DNA of 15,466 bases from Methanosarcinales archaeon ex4572_44 (lineage in GTDB: Archaea; Halobacteriota; Methanosarcinia; Methanosarcinales; EX4572-44), in NCBI GenBank assembly GCA_002254825.2, contig NJEL02000038.1:1-15466 (forward strand), in the 5' to 3' direction. The position numbers were made by a program, and so were the translations under genes. How positions within the stretch are numbered: position 1 is the first letter of the stretch; each line of letters starts with the position of its first letter. Below are positions 6,437 to 13,267 of this stretch, piece by piece. The notes under the pieces were generated by a model. It saw only the letters and a list, made by a program, of their open reading frames with translations, made no database searches and was not told the DNA's origin.

Positions 6437-7390
6437 TTACAGTATCCCTTTCTTGTGCAGCAGCTCTGCGTTCAGCACGCTCGCCCCGGCAGCGCCTCTG
6501 ATGGTGTTATGTCCCATCGCAATATACCTGATCCCTTCGCGGATGCGACCCACACTGACACTCATCCCGCGACCAGCATTGCGATCCAGGCGGGGCTGAG
6601 GTCGGTCTTCCTCATCACGCACGATGATCACACGCTCGGGTTCACTCGGCAGGTCGTGCAGATCGGTATCAAACCCTTGGAATGTCTCTCTAACCTCCCC
6701 CGGGCTTGGGTCGTCACGCATCTTTATCCAGAGAGCCTCGGTGTGTCCATCCATAACCGCTACCCTATGGCAGCTTGCACTCACACTGATCTCTGCATCG
6801 ATCACCCGTTCCCCGTCAAACTCCCCAAGCAATTTCAGGGTCTCAGTCTGCATCTTCTCTTCTTCCATCGGAATGTGTACGAGGACGTTGTCCACTATCG
6901 CCATTGAGGCAACACCATCATAACCAGCACCAGAGAGTGCCTGCATCGTTGCAACCTGTACGCTCTCCAACCCAAAGCCTCTGAGAGCAGCAAGCGTCGT
7001 CACCATTACAATGGTGCTGCAGTTTGGATTTGTTATAATACAACCATCCCACCCACGAAAATCCCGCTGGATCTCCAGAAGCCCAAGATGCTCTGGGTTG
7101 ACCTCAGGTATCATGAGCGGCACGTCATCGAACATTCGATACGACTTTGCATTGCTTGCCACGACAAAACCCGCCTCTGCAAACTCAGCTTCAATCTTCA
7201 AGGCAAGATCTGCAGGCAGGGCAGAGAAAACAATATCAGCATCCACCCTCCCTGGATCCACTGGAACAACCAACTGCTCACCAACATCAACTGGCAATTC
7301 TCCCTCAGCACGCCACTTGGCAACATCCCGATATCTCTTTCCGGTTGAGCTGGGTACTGGTGAAAAGGTGTACGGTGAAGCTGGCACCAT
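6437..7390 (-). CDS. asd: Aspartate-semialdehyde dehydrogenase, missing its N-terminus
   Basis: Asd reduces aspartyl phosphate to aspartate semialdehyde with NADPH, the branch point to Lys, Met, Thr and Ile. The archaeal/fungal type is clear: DADIVFSALPADLALKIE, AGFVVASNAKSYRM, DVPLMIPEVNPEHL, the catalytic Cys in TNPNCSTIVMVT, QALSGAGYDGV, SASCHRVAVMDGHTEA with the active-site Arg and His, and the closing GHNTIRGAAGASVLNAELL. Homology starts at STGKRYRDVAKW, which in intact enzymes lies about 40 residues in. The first 40-45 residues, with the GATGxVG dinucleotide-binding loop, are absent. The codons upstream of about 7350 instead read antisense through the AIM24 gene. ATG 7390 is only the nearest in-frame start; the protein so made would lack the cofactor loop and is unlikely to work. 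This is either a deleted gene or an assembly junction. Confidence 0.8.
   Translation of the reverse strand: MVPASPYTFSPVPSSTGKRYRDVAKWRAEGELPVDVGEQLVVPVDPGRVDADIVFSALPADLALKIEAEFAEAGFVVASNAKSYRMFDDVPLMIPEVNPEHLGLLEIQRDFRGWDGCIITNPNCSTIVMVTTLAALRGFGLESVQVATMQALSGAGYDGVASMAIVDNVLVHIPMEEEKMQTETLKLLGEFDGERVIDAEISVSASCHRVAVMDGHTEALWIKMRDDPSPGEVRETFQGFDTDLHDLPSEPERVIIVRDEEDRPQPRLDRNAGRGMSVSVGRIREGIRYIAMGHNTIRGAAGASVLNAELLHKKGIL
7344..7351. other. Head-to-head junction of two 5'-truncated genes
   Basis: Homology to asd (minus strand) ends going upstream at about 7351, and homology to the AIM24 family (plus strand) begins at about 7344. The two reading frames are thus joined directly, and both 5' ends plus the intergenic region are absent. 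The nearest start codons of the two frames even overlap, in CCATGG at 7387-7392. Confidence 0.65.
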
Positions 7391-7985
7391 GGTGTATATG
7401 AGCACAAATATAACTATGGAAGCCAAAATGAAGGGCGGCTTGTTCAAAGCAATCGGGCGTAAGTTTGCGGGTGAGACGGTTTTTTTAACGGAATTCACCC
7501 CAGCGGGCGGGGAAGGGCTTGTGGCTTTTGGTGGTAATGCACCTGGAAGGATCAAACCGATAGAGCTTGGAGAGGGTAGGGAGTTTATAGTTCAGAAGGA
7601 TGCGTTTCTCTGTGCTGAGGATTCGGTGGATTTGAGCGTTGCGTTTCAGCGAAGGCTGGGGTCTGTCTTCTTTGGTGGTGAAGGTTTTATTTTGGAGCAG
7701 CTTGCTGGTAGTGGTACAGCTTTTATTCATGCGTGTGGCGATTTTGTGGAGTTTGATCTTGAGGCTGGCCAGAGTATGAAGGTGGATACTGGTTGTGTTG
7801 TTGGTTGGGAGGGGAACGTTGATTATGATATCGAGCGAGTGAAGGGAGTTAAAACAATGTTTTTTGGCGGGGAGGGCCTCTTTTTAACCTCTTTAACTGG
7901 CCCCGGGAAGATAATCATCCAATCAATGACTCTGCACAACTTAGCATTTGCCTTAGCGCCTTTCTTGCCTGGTTCTTCTAGATAG
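7389..7985 (+). CDS. AIM24/TIGR00266 family protein, missing its N-terminus
   Basis: The product is a double-psi beta-helix protein of the AIM24 family (PF01987, TIGR00266), which is widespread in bacteria and archaea and has no settled biochemical role. Marks are VYGEAGTMVYMS, KMKGGLFKAIGRKFAGETVF, the repeated FGGEGF and FGGEGL turns, and VDTGCVVGWEGNVDYDIERV. The C-terminal end is complete. Family members usually begin about 15-20 residues before VELGTGE, so the N-terminal strand is missing. Homology in this frame begins at 7344, but further upstream it reads antisense to asd. ATG 7389 is the nearest start and would give 198 residues. No promoter is visible before it. The small membrane protein gene follows seven bases after the stop codon. 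Confidence 0.75.
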   Translation: MVYMSTNITMEAKMKGGLFKAIGRKFAGETVFLTEFTPAGGEGLVAFGGNAPGRIKPIELGEGREFIVQKDAFLCAEDSVDLSVAFQRRLGSVFFGGEGFILEQLAGSGTAFIHACGDFVEFDLEAGQSMKVDTGCVVGWEGNVDYDIERVKGVKTMFFGGEGLFLTSLTGPGKIIIQSMTLHNLAFALAPFLPGSSR

Positions 7986-7992
7986 GTAGAAA

Positions 7993-8241
7993 ATGAAAAA
8001 CTCGATTACTGCCGTTCTCATCTTTCTAAGTATCGTTGTAGTGCTTCTTGGAGTGCTTTATTACTTCGAGATACTTGCATCGATCGCCATCTTCTTGGGA
8101 TTGGGGGTTTTGATAGGGGTTATACTCTTCACAGTACTATCAGGCGTTGTACTAATCTTCGCTCTGCCCTATTATTTACTTGCAAAAGAGCCAAAGAGTG
8201 AAGAGTTCGGTGACTACAAGTTGGAGGACGTGAAGGAGTGA
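7993..8241 (+). CDS. Small two-helix membrane protein
   Basis: The 82 residues hold two long hydrophobic segments, about residues 7-24 and 28-62, the second possibly two passes split near LFTVLSG. A charged cytoplasmic-looking tail KEPKSEEFGDYKLEDVKE follows. No family is recognised with certainty. The ATG lies seven bases after the AIM24 stop, with GGTAGA before it, so the two genes are likely cotranslated. A partner role at the membrane with the AIM24 protein is only an inference from spacing. Confidence 0.7.
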   Translation: MKNSITAVLIFLSIVVVLLGVLYYFEILASIAIFLGLGVLIGVILFTVLSGVVLIFALPYYLLAKEPKSEEFGDYKLEDVKE

Positions 8242-8301
8242 CTGCTATTGTTAGTGTAGCAGCTTTGGGTGTGATTCAACGGGTTTTTCTTCCAGTGCCG
8301 C

Positions 8302-9234
8302 TCACACGGTGTATCGCTTGTATCCTGATGCGAACATTGGGTTGATTTTGAGGGTTTTTATAAGATATTTTGTGTCTTCGCTGGTCAGTGGTTGTTCTTC
8401 GGCTGGGGGTGTTGTTTTTGCTCCGCTTTTGGCATAGATGATCCCTCCTACCATCTTGGAGCCTGTGTAGCTTCCGATTTTGCCTCCGATCACAATGGTT
8501 CCGTTCTTCATCTCAGTGCCTGTGAATTCACCACTGTTGCCATCCACTATTACTGTGCCGCCCTGGAGCACTACTCCTGTCATCATGCCAGCGTTACCGT
8601 GCACGTGAATGGTACCTTTTCGCATTAAAATGCCAGTACTCAGGTCGACATCACTTTTAACCTCGATTAACACGTCTTTTTTACAGCGTGTGCCGATGGT
8701 GTTTCGTATTATGCCATCTGCAAGTATGAAGTGTTCGCCGTCGAAGGTGTTGCCTGCGAGCAGTTCATCGTCTCCAAGTCCATTATGAATGATTTCTGTT
8801 ATGGCGCGAAACTTCCGATAACCAGGGACGTCAGATGTTACCTCTACGACGTTGCCCCATGGTTCGCTAACGCTCCCGTTCACATAGACGTTACCCGCAC
8901 ACATGGCAACGCCCCATCCGAACGATTCGGATTTTACGTTGCCGTCAACGAAGAGGTTTCCTGTCCCTTCGATGAAACCACCACTTCCTCCAAAGTAGTA
9001 GAGGTCAACTCCCATGCTTGATGCAAGTTGTTTTCCACAATCTCCCTTGATGTGAACGTTTGTGCCCTTGGAAAGTTCATCGACCAGGTTGCGGTAGGTG
9101 TACTCGGTTCCCTCTTGATGCGGTATGATACTGTCAGGCTCCAATTTACTTCCTTTATGCTGCCAGTAGAAATTGTATGTGAAGTCGCCGATGCAGTCCA
9201 CGGGTGCACTCAAGGTGAGTTCGATCGAGTCCAT
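8302..9234 (-). CDS. GXGXG-repeat protein (FwdC/GltB domain 3 type)
   Basis: This 310-residue protein has an N-terminal domain of about 90 residues and then a right-handed beta-helix of GXGXG repeats, like formylmethanofuran dehydrogenase subunit C and the C-terminal domain of glutamate synthase. Repeats are easy to see: GTGNLFVDGNV, MCAGNVYVNGSV, MRKGTIHVHGNAG, LQGGTVIVDGNSG, MKNGTIVIGGKIG and MVGGIIYAKSG. The ending KINPMFASGYKRYTV is compact. Database relatives are sometimes called tributyrin esterase, but no esterase triad is visible, so I would not use that name. Free-standing members without fwd neighbours are common in methanogen-related archaea. AAGGAGGAG, six bases before ATG 9234, is a very strong ribosome site. 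Its promoter is at 9311-9318. Confidence 0.82.
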   Translation of the reverse strand: MDSIELTLSAPVDCIGDFTYNFYWQHKGSKLEPDSIIPHQEGTEYTYRNLVDELSKGTNVHIKGDCGKQLASSMGVDLYYFGGSGGFIEGTGNLFVDGNVKSESFGWGVAMCAGNVYVNGSVSEPWGNVVEVTSDVPGYRKFRAITEIIHNGLGDDELLAGNTFDGEHFILADGIIRNTIGTRCKKDVLIEVKSDVDLSTGILMRKGTIHVHGNAGMMTGVVLQGGTVIVDGNSGEFTGTEMKNGTIVIGGKIGSYTGSKMVGGIIYAKSGAKTTPPAEEQPLTSEDTKYLIKTLKINPMFASGYKRYTV

Positions 9235-9310
9235 ACAATTCTCCTCCTTACACAGTTGTTCTACCTATTCATGATCTCTTCGATTGCTTTACTCTCTTTC
9301 TCACTGCCGA

Positions 9311-9318
9311 TATATATA
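9311..9318 (-). promoter_or_regulatory. TATA box of the GXGXG-protein gene
   Basis: TATATATA sits in the 140-base gap after the phosphofructokinase stop. It predicts a start near 9288 and a leader of about 54 bases that includes the AAGGAGGAG ribosome site, so the gene is probably transcribed on its own. Confidence 0.55.
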
Positions 9319-9374
9319 GGTATACTATTTGATACTTGATACTGCCGTAATCTACACGTGCGTTGTTGGACAAA

Positions 9375-11207
9375 CTAACCTGGTAATATTTTTCTTTCCT
9401 TACCCATGTCAAAGTCCAAACTGGTATAACCATGATTAAGGGCGATCAACATGGGCAACTGCGACGAGACAGGTCCCCAGAGCTGACGCGGTCCGGGTGA
9501 AGCGGAACAATCTTCTGTTGCCCAGTGTTCACGGCTGCCAATAAAGAATTTGAAAGCCGGCGAATCCATCTTCACCAATGCCTTTTCGATAACAAACTCA
9601 TCCTTTCCGTAGCGATGTTCTACATGGATCAATCCAGTAAGCGGAATGGCAAGCGCCTGCCCACCACGATTCAGTGCATTGATTGCCACCAGATACCCAG
9701 TCTTGCCTGTTAGAGCCAAAGACCCAACTAGAAGTCCAAGATTGAAAGTATATGCTGCATCAAATCGAGTGGGCGTACCGCAACGTCCCTCATATCCGAA
9801 AAAATGACTGTTGGTGGAAAATTTCGACTCTAAGAAACGTTCAACCTCCTCGGGAGTAAGGTCTATCTGGTCCTCCCTCTGCCCGATAAACAGGTCAGGA
9901 TCAGCCTTCATCTCATGTAAACGAACACTGACCATCTCGATCAAAAGCTTCTCAGTTGGAATCTGGGAGACTTGTAGATTGCCATGAGAATCACGATCCA
10001 GAAGAAGCATCTTTTCAAACTCATCGGGCAGACTCGCCATTAGCTTGGCCGAATCCGCCGATATTTTTTCATAGATAAACTCTTTCTTCTCCGCCATAGT
10101 GTTCAAATCAAGTAATAATTTTGACGAGGAGGCAATGAACTCGTTAAGTTCACTGATAAGCGTCTTCATCTCTGGAATAAACTCGATCAACCCCTCAGGC
10201 ACCAGCACCACACCATAGTTCATACCACGAGCAGCCCGCCTAGCTACTGCCCTGCAGATAATATCCACGATCTGCGAGAGAGAAAACCTTCTCTCAGAAA
10301 TTTCTTCAGAAATAAAAGCTACAGTAGGCCTCGTCTGCAATGCAACCTCCAAACCCACTTGAGTGGCACTACGACCCATAAGCTTGACAAAATGCCAATA
10401 TTTACGCGAAGAAAGCGTATCTTGAAGAATATTGCCAACCAACTCCGAATAAATCTTAGTAGCAGTATCAAAGCCGAAAGAAATCGGCAGCAAGTCACCA
10501 ACCTGCAAATCACCATCGATGGTCTTGGGCACACCCAACACCTGCACACCTCGACCATCGGCATGCACATTCTGAAAGAGATACTCGGCTAACACCGCAG
10601 CATTGGTATTAGAATCATCACCACCCACCACCACCAGAGAATCTATCCGCTGATCACGACAGACCACCTTAACCCGCTCAAATTGATCATCTGTCTTGAT
10701 CTTGGTACGATCAGTCCCCATAAAAGCAAACCCACCCGTATTAATAATCCGAACTATATCCGACTCCCCTATCTCAAACAACCGACCTGCAAGCAAACCC
10801 TTCGGACCATCCCTCACACCCAGCAGTGTATTATCCACGCCCAGCGCCATCTTCAATCCAACCAACACATTATGCCCACCAGCAGCCGGCCCACCAGAAA
10901 ACATAACCGCCACACGCTTACCCACAACAAAAGGCCGACCAAAACCAGAAGCCTTCAACACCTTACTCCCAATCGCAGGATACAAATTTGGAAACACCCT
11001 ACGAACTCCACTCACACTCTCTGATTCAACCAATCTCTCCCCAGAGAACTCAAAGCCAGCAGGAACAAATCTCCCGTCTTCCAAAAAAACATCCATCACA
11101 GGAATTGAAAGCTTACGCAGCTCATTCTCAAAGAGCGATCTACCCTTCTCCACACCCTCACAAAATCTAATCAACCCATGCCTCGCAACCCAATCAGCAC
11201 CCGACAT
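9375..11207 (-). CDS. Pyrophosphate-dependent phosphofructokinase, long type
   Basis: The 610-residue enzyme phosphorylates fructose 6-phosphate with pyrophosphate, reversibly, in the cytoplasm. It is related to long PFPs such as those of spirochaetes and plant beta subunits. Motifs, numbered from ATG 11207, are SGGPAAGGHNVLVG near residue 105, GGDDSNTN at 195-202 (Asp rather than Gly after GGD marks pyrophosphate use), PKTIDGDL near 227 with the catalytic Asp pair, MGRSATQ near 277, VLVPEGLIEFIPE, a helical insert of about 100 residues (340-440), and FFGYEGRCGTPTRFDAAY near 460. The length is typical. ATG 11207 is chosen over the upstream in-frame TTG because a GAGGCGAT-like site precedes it. 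Most archaea use ADP- or ATP-dependent sugar kinases, so gene transfer from bacteria is plausible. Codon endings drift from mostly G/T at the 5' end towards a mixed state at the 3' end. Confidence 0.9.
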   Translation of the reverse strand: MSGADWVARHGLIRFCEGVEKGRSLFENELRKLSIPVMDVFLEDGRFVPAGFEFSGERLVESESVSGVRRVFPNLYPAIGSKVLKASGFGRPFVVGKRVAVMFSGGPAAGGHNVLVGLKMALGVDNTLLGVRDGPKGLLAGRLFEIGESDIVRIINTGGFAFMGTDRTKIKTDDQFERVKVVCRDQRIDSLVVVGGDDSNTNAAVLAEYLFQNVHADGRGVQVLGVPKTIDGDLQVGDLLPISFGFDTATKIYSELVGNILQDTLSSRKYWHFVKLMGRSATQVGLEVALQTRPTVAFISEEISERRFSLSQIVDIICRAVARRAARGMNYGVVLVPEGLIEFIPEMKTLISELNEFIASSSKLLLDLNTMAEKKEFIYEKISADSAKLMASLPDEFEKMLLLDRDSHGNLQVSQIPTEKLLIEMVSVRLHEMKADPDLFIGQREDQIDLTPEEVERFLESKFSTNSHFFGYEGRCGTPTRFDAAYTFNLGLLVGSLALTGKTGYLVAINALNRGGQALAIPLTGLIHVEHRYGKDEFVIEKALVKMDSPAFKFFIGSREHWATEDCSASPGPRQLWGPVSSQLPMLIALNHGYTSLDFDMGKERKILPG

Positions 11208-11243
11208 AACCCTCAATCGCCTCTTATCTCTACACCATAATAT

Positions 11244-11251
11244 TATTTATA
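11244..11251 (-). promoter_or_regulatory. TATA box of the phosphofructokinase gene
   Basis: On the minus strand this reads TATAAATA. It predicts a start near 11222, about 15 bases before ATG 11207. It separates this gene from the exosome operon that ends just upstream. Confidence 0.6.
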
Positions 11252-11338
11252 GATTCTGCCAAGCCAAGAGTCAGCAATGCCATGGGATTAAAGACATGAA
11301 ATAGATGCGCCTGAAAGACACATCATAAAAGGTGTTTA

Positions 11339-11500
11339 TTAAAAATGCTTGAAATAATTTTTATTTTTATTTCCAGAGTACTCCCGTCTTTCGAACACGG
11401 GCACTCTCCCTCTTTTTGTTTTTCTGAGTTTTCTTCCGTATCGGGGTCCGTATTTTCCGCTTGTTCCTGTTTTTTTTCCTTTCTTTCTTTGTTGTGCCAT
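11339..11500 (-). CDS. rpl37ae: Ribosomal protein L37Ae, C-terminally broken
   Basis: A short gene begins four bases after the rrp42 stop, with GAGGT eight bases upstream. Its first 27 residues, MAQQRKKGKKTGTSGKYGPR followed by YGRKLRK, match the N-terminus of archaeal L37Ae (eL43), the zinc-ribbon protein of the large subunit. L37Ae also normally follows rrp42. After that the 53-residue frame loses all resemblance. The expected CxxC-TGIW-CxxC zinc ribbon is missing, and so is the strong A/C-ending codon bias of the first 30 codons. Fragments that look like the missing part occur in other frames: ECPC in one, and VRKTGVLWK then stop in another. This suggests deletions and frame changes, by decay or by assembly error. 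Normal length is about 80-95 residues. It was found by reading the DNA after rrp42. Confidence 0.65.
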   Translation of the reverse strand: MAQQRKKGKKTGTSGKYGPRYGRKLRKTKRGRVPVFERREYSGNKNKNYFKHF

Positions 11501-11504
11501 GGTT

Positions 11505-12296
11505 TTATACCTCGAGGAATTTTTCTCGTAGTTTTTGTGATTGTTCTTTTGCGAGTGTGGTTATGTGTTGTATTTGGGTTGGTGTGAGTGGTTCTCTTCC
11601 GCTTTTTTGTATTGCTGATATGGTGTTGTTGGTGTTTGTGATGATTGTTAGTTTTGTTCCTGCTATTTGTTCTTCGTCGTTTGTGGGGTCGAGTATGATT
11701 GTGTTTTCGAGTGTTGTTGCTGTTGTTGCTATTGGGATGTTTCGGATTGGTAGTCGTTTGTCGTCGTTGTTGTTGTTTCCGAGTTGGTATTGTTTTTCTG
11801 GTATTTTGGTTTTTAGTAGTGCTGCTGTTGTTGCGAGTGATGCTGCGTCCATGATGTTTCCTCCGTCGTTTAGGACGTGGATGTCTATGAATATGATCCA
11901 GACTTTTTCTCCTGGTGTGATGCATAGTTGTTTTAGGTCGATTGCTTTTGATTCTCTGATGCCTCGGTCGATTACTCGTGCGAGTTCGACTGCGTCTTCT
12001 CTGGGTGGTCCTGCTTCGAAGATTGGTGATGCCATTGGTAGTAGTTCTATGTTTGTGATTATTACGCCGTCGTCTGGTGTGTCTGGGAATGGTTCTCCTG
12101 GTTGTATTTTGATTCCTGCTACGAGGTAGGTGTTTCCGAGTTTTATGCTTGCTGATCCTTCTGCTTTGTCGATTATGTCTGTTTGTATCTCTATTTCTCG
12201 GTATTCTTCAAAGTTTCTTCCGTCTGCTCGCTTGTTTTCGAGCATTAGCTTGTATAGGTAGTCTTTTTTTAATTGGTTCATTACGTCGTCGTTCAT
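11505..12296 (-). CDS. rrp42: Archaeal exosome subunit Rrp42
   Basis: Rrp42 is the non-catalytic RNase PH-fold partner of Rrp41. Three heterodimers make the hexameric ring of the exosome, which degrades and tails RNA 3' to 5'. The 263 residues match the family length. Visible are RADGRNFEEYREIEI, GSASIKLGNTYLVAGIKIQPG, the EAGPPREDAVELARVIDRGI block, CITPGEKVWIIFIDIHVLNDGGN and a final helix TTLAKEQSQKLREKF. It starts with an ATGA overlap at the rrp41 stop, so the two subunits should be translationally coupled. Codon use is extreme: apart from Met and Trp, 252 of 257 codons end in A or C. This goes with unusual Asn/Thr/Ile-rich stretches such as NNNNDD and TNTNNTI. Confidence 0.95.
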   Translation of the reverse strand: MNDDVMNQLKKDYLYKLMLENKRADGRNFEEYREIEIQTDIIDKAEGSASIKLGNTYLVAGIKIQPGEPFPDTPDDGVIITNIELLPMASPIFEAGPPREDAVELARVIDRGIRESKAIDLKQLCITPGEKVWIIFIDIHVLNDGGNIMDAASLATTAALLKTKIPEKQYQLGNNNNDDKRLPIRNIPIATTATTLENTIILDPTNDEEQIAGTKLTIITNTNNTISAIQKSGREPLTPTQIQHITTLAKEQSQKLREKFLEV

Positions 12297-13114
12297 TCGC
12301 TCTCCACCTCCTCGCTGGTCTCTTCTTCTGCTTCGTTTTCAACGACTGTTTCCACTTCTACTGGTTCTTCTTCGGGTGTTTCTAGTGGTTCTTCTTCTGT
12401 TTCGATGTCTCTCTTGTATCGTTCGATCAGTGCGTTTCTCTGGATTTCGTATATTCTTTTGCAGCCTTCTTGTGCCATTTCGATTGCTTTTTCGAATTCT
12501 TCTGGTGTTAGGTTTCCGTCCATCTGCAGGAGTGTTATTTCTCCTGTTTGTGTCATTGCAAGTGGCATGTCTGCTTCTCCGTAGTTGTCTTCTTCTTTCA
12601 TCAGGTCGAGTACCAGTTCTCCGTCGACTTTGCCGACTGCGCATGCCGAGACGAGTCCGCGCATCGGTATGCCTGCGTCTGCGAGTGCGACTGAGGCTGC
12701 GTTTATCCCAACTGTCCTGGTTCCAGCGTCTGCCTGGAGTACTTCCACGAAGACGTCAATGCTTGATTTAGGAAAGTATTCTGTGAATATCACGGGTTCT
12801 AAGGCTTCACGACTCACTTTGGAAACTTCTACGCTTCGCCTGTCAGGTCCTGGTCGTTTTCGTTCTTCTACTGAGAAGGATGCCATGTTGTATCTGAATC
12901 GCACTATGGCTGTTGTTGGTTTTTGCATGTGTCGTGGGTGGACTTCTCTTGGTCCGTAAACAGCTGCAAGCACTTTGTTTAACCCGTGTTCTATGTAGCA
13001 TGATCCATCGGCTCGATCAAGTACTCCGACTTCGATTGTTATCGGTCGTATTTCTTCTGGTTTCCTTCCATCTATCCTGATTCCATTGGTTATGAAACTC
13101 TCTGGCTTGGTCAC
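12293..13114 (-). CDS. rrp41: Archaeal exosome catalytic subunit Rrp41
   Basis: Rrp41 carries the phosphorolytic active site of the exosome ring. Its RNase PH domain spans about residues 8-235. GIRIDGRKPEEIRPI opens it. Arg 92-93 in PDRRSVE match phosphate and RNA contacts, LQADAGTRT is the conserved core, and Asp 176 and Asp 182 in EEDNYGEADMPLA are the catalytic or metal residues. All are intact. A tail of about 35 residues, mostly Glu, extends from residue 238 and is longer than usual. Translation starts at GTG 13114, with GGTGAT five bases upstream. The product ends in an ATGA overlap with rrp42. About three quarters of its early codons end in A or C, whereas the upstream gene rrp4 is the opposite. 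Confidence 0.96.
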   Translation of the reverse strand: MTKPESFITNGIRIDGRKPEEIRPITIEVGVLDRADGSCYIEHGLNKVLAAVYGPREVHPRHMQKPTTAIVRFRYNMASFSVEERKRPGPDRRSVEVSKVSREALEPVIFTEYFPKSSIDVFVEVLQADAGTRTVGINAASVALADAGIPMRGLVSACAVGKVDGELVLDLMKEEDNYGEADMPLAMTQTGEITLLQMDGNLTPEEFEKAIEMAQEGCKRIYEIQRNALIERYKRDIETEEEPLETPEEEPVEVETVVENEAEEETSEEVESE

Positions 13115-13162
13115 TTATCATCACCGCCTGTTCAAATAGTCAGTATTCTTCTCGTCTCTTCG

Positions 13163-13267
13163 TTACTCTAATAGTTCGTCTATTATATTATTACCCTTCC
13201 CAGCTTCTTCTCCAGACTCAACAACAACCTCTTCTTCACTATCACTTTCGTTAACAACCCTTGCCAT
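13163..13267 (-). pseudogene. Acidic reading-frame remnant, probably the detached tail of Rrp4
   Basis: In a frame shifted relative to rrp4, a 34-codon stretch runs from ATG 13267 to TAA 13163. It encodes an acidic sequence with NESDSEEEVVVESGEEAG and ends in NNIIDELLE. Several archaeal exosome subunits end in acidic tails, and Rrp41 here does. I read this as the original Rrp4 C-terminus, now out of frame after a deletion. Translation as a separate small protein is possible, but no good ribosome site is seen. Confidence 0.45.

Noticed and set aside
7011..7388. In-frame upstream extension of the AIM24 gene as one long protein of 324 residues
   Set aside because: Upstream of about 7344 this frame is antisense to clearly conserved asd sequence, so an authentic fusion protein is unlikely.
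7391..7555. N-terminal extension of asd beyond the junction
   Set aside because: It reads antisense through conserved AIM24 residues and does not resemble the missing Rossmann segment.
11323..11925. Minus-strand ORF of 200 codons overlapping rrp42 and the broken L37Ae gene
   Set aside because: It is a shifted frame of rrp42 with a His/Asn/Thr/Arg-rich low-complexity sequence, open because of the A/C bias. Only its end has some interest, as the frame carrying ECPC.
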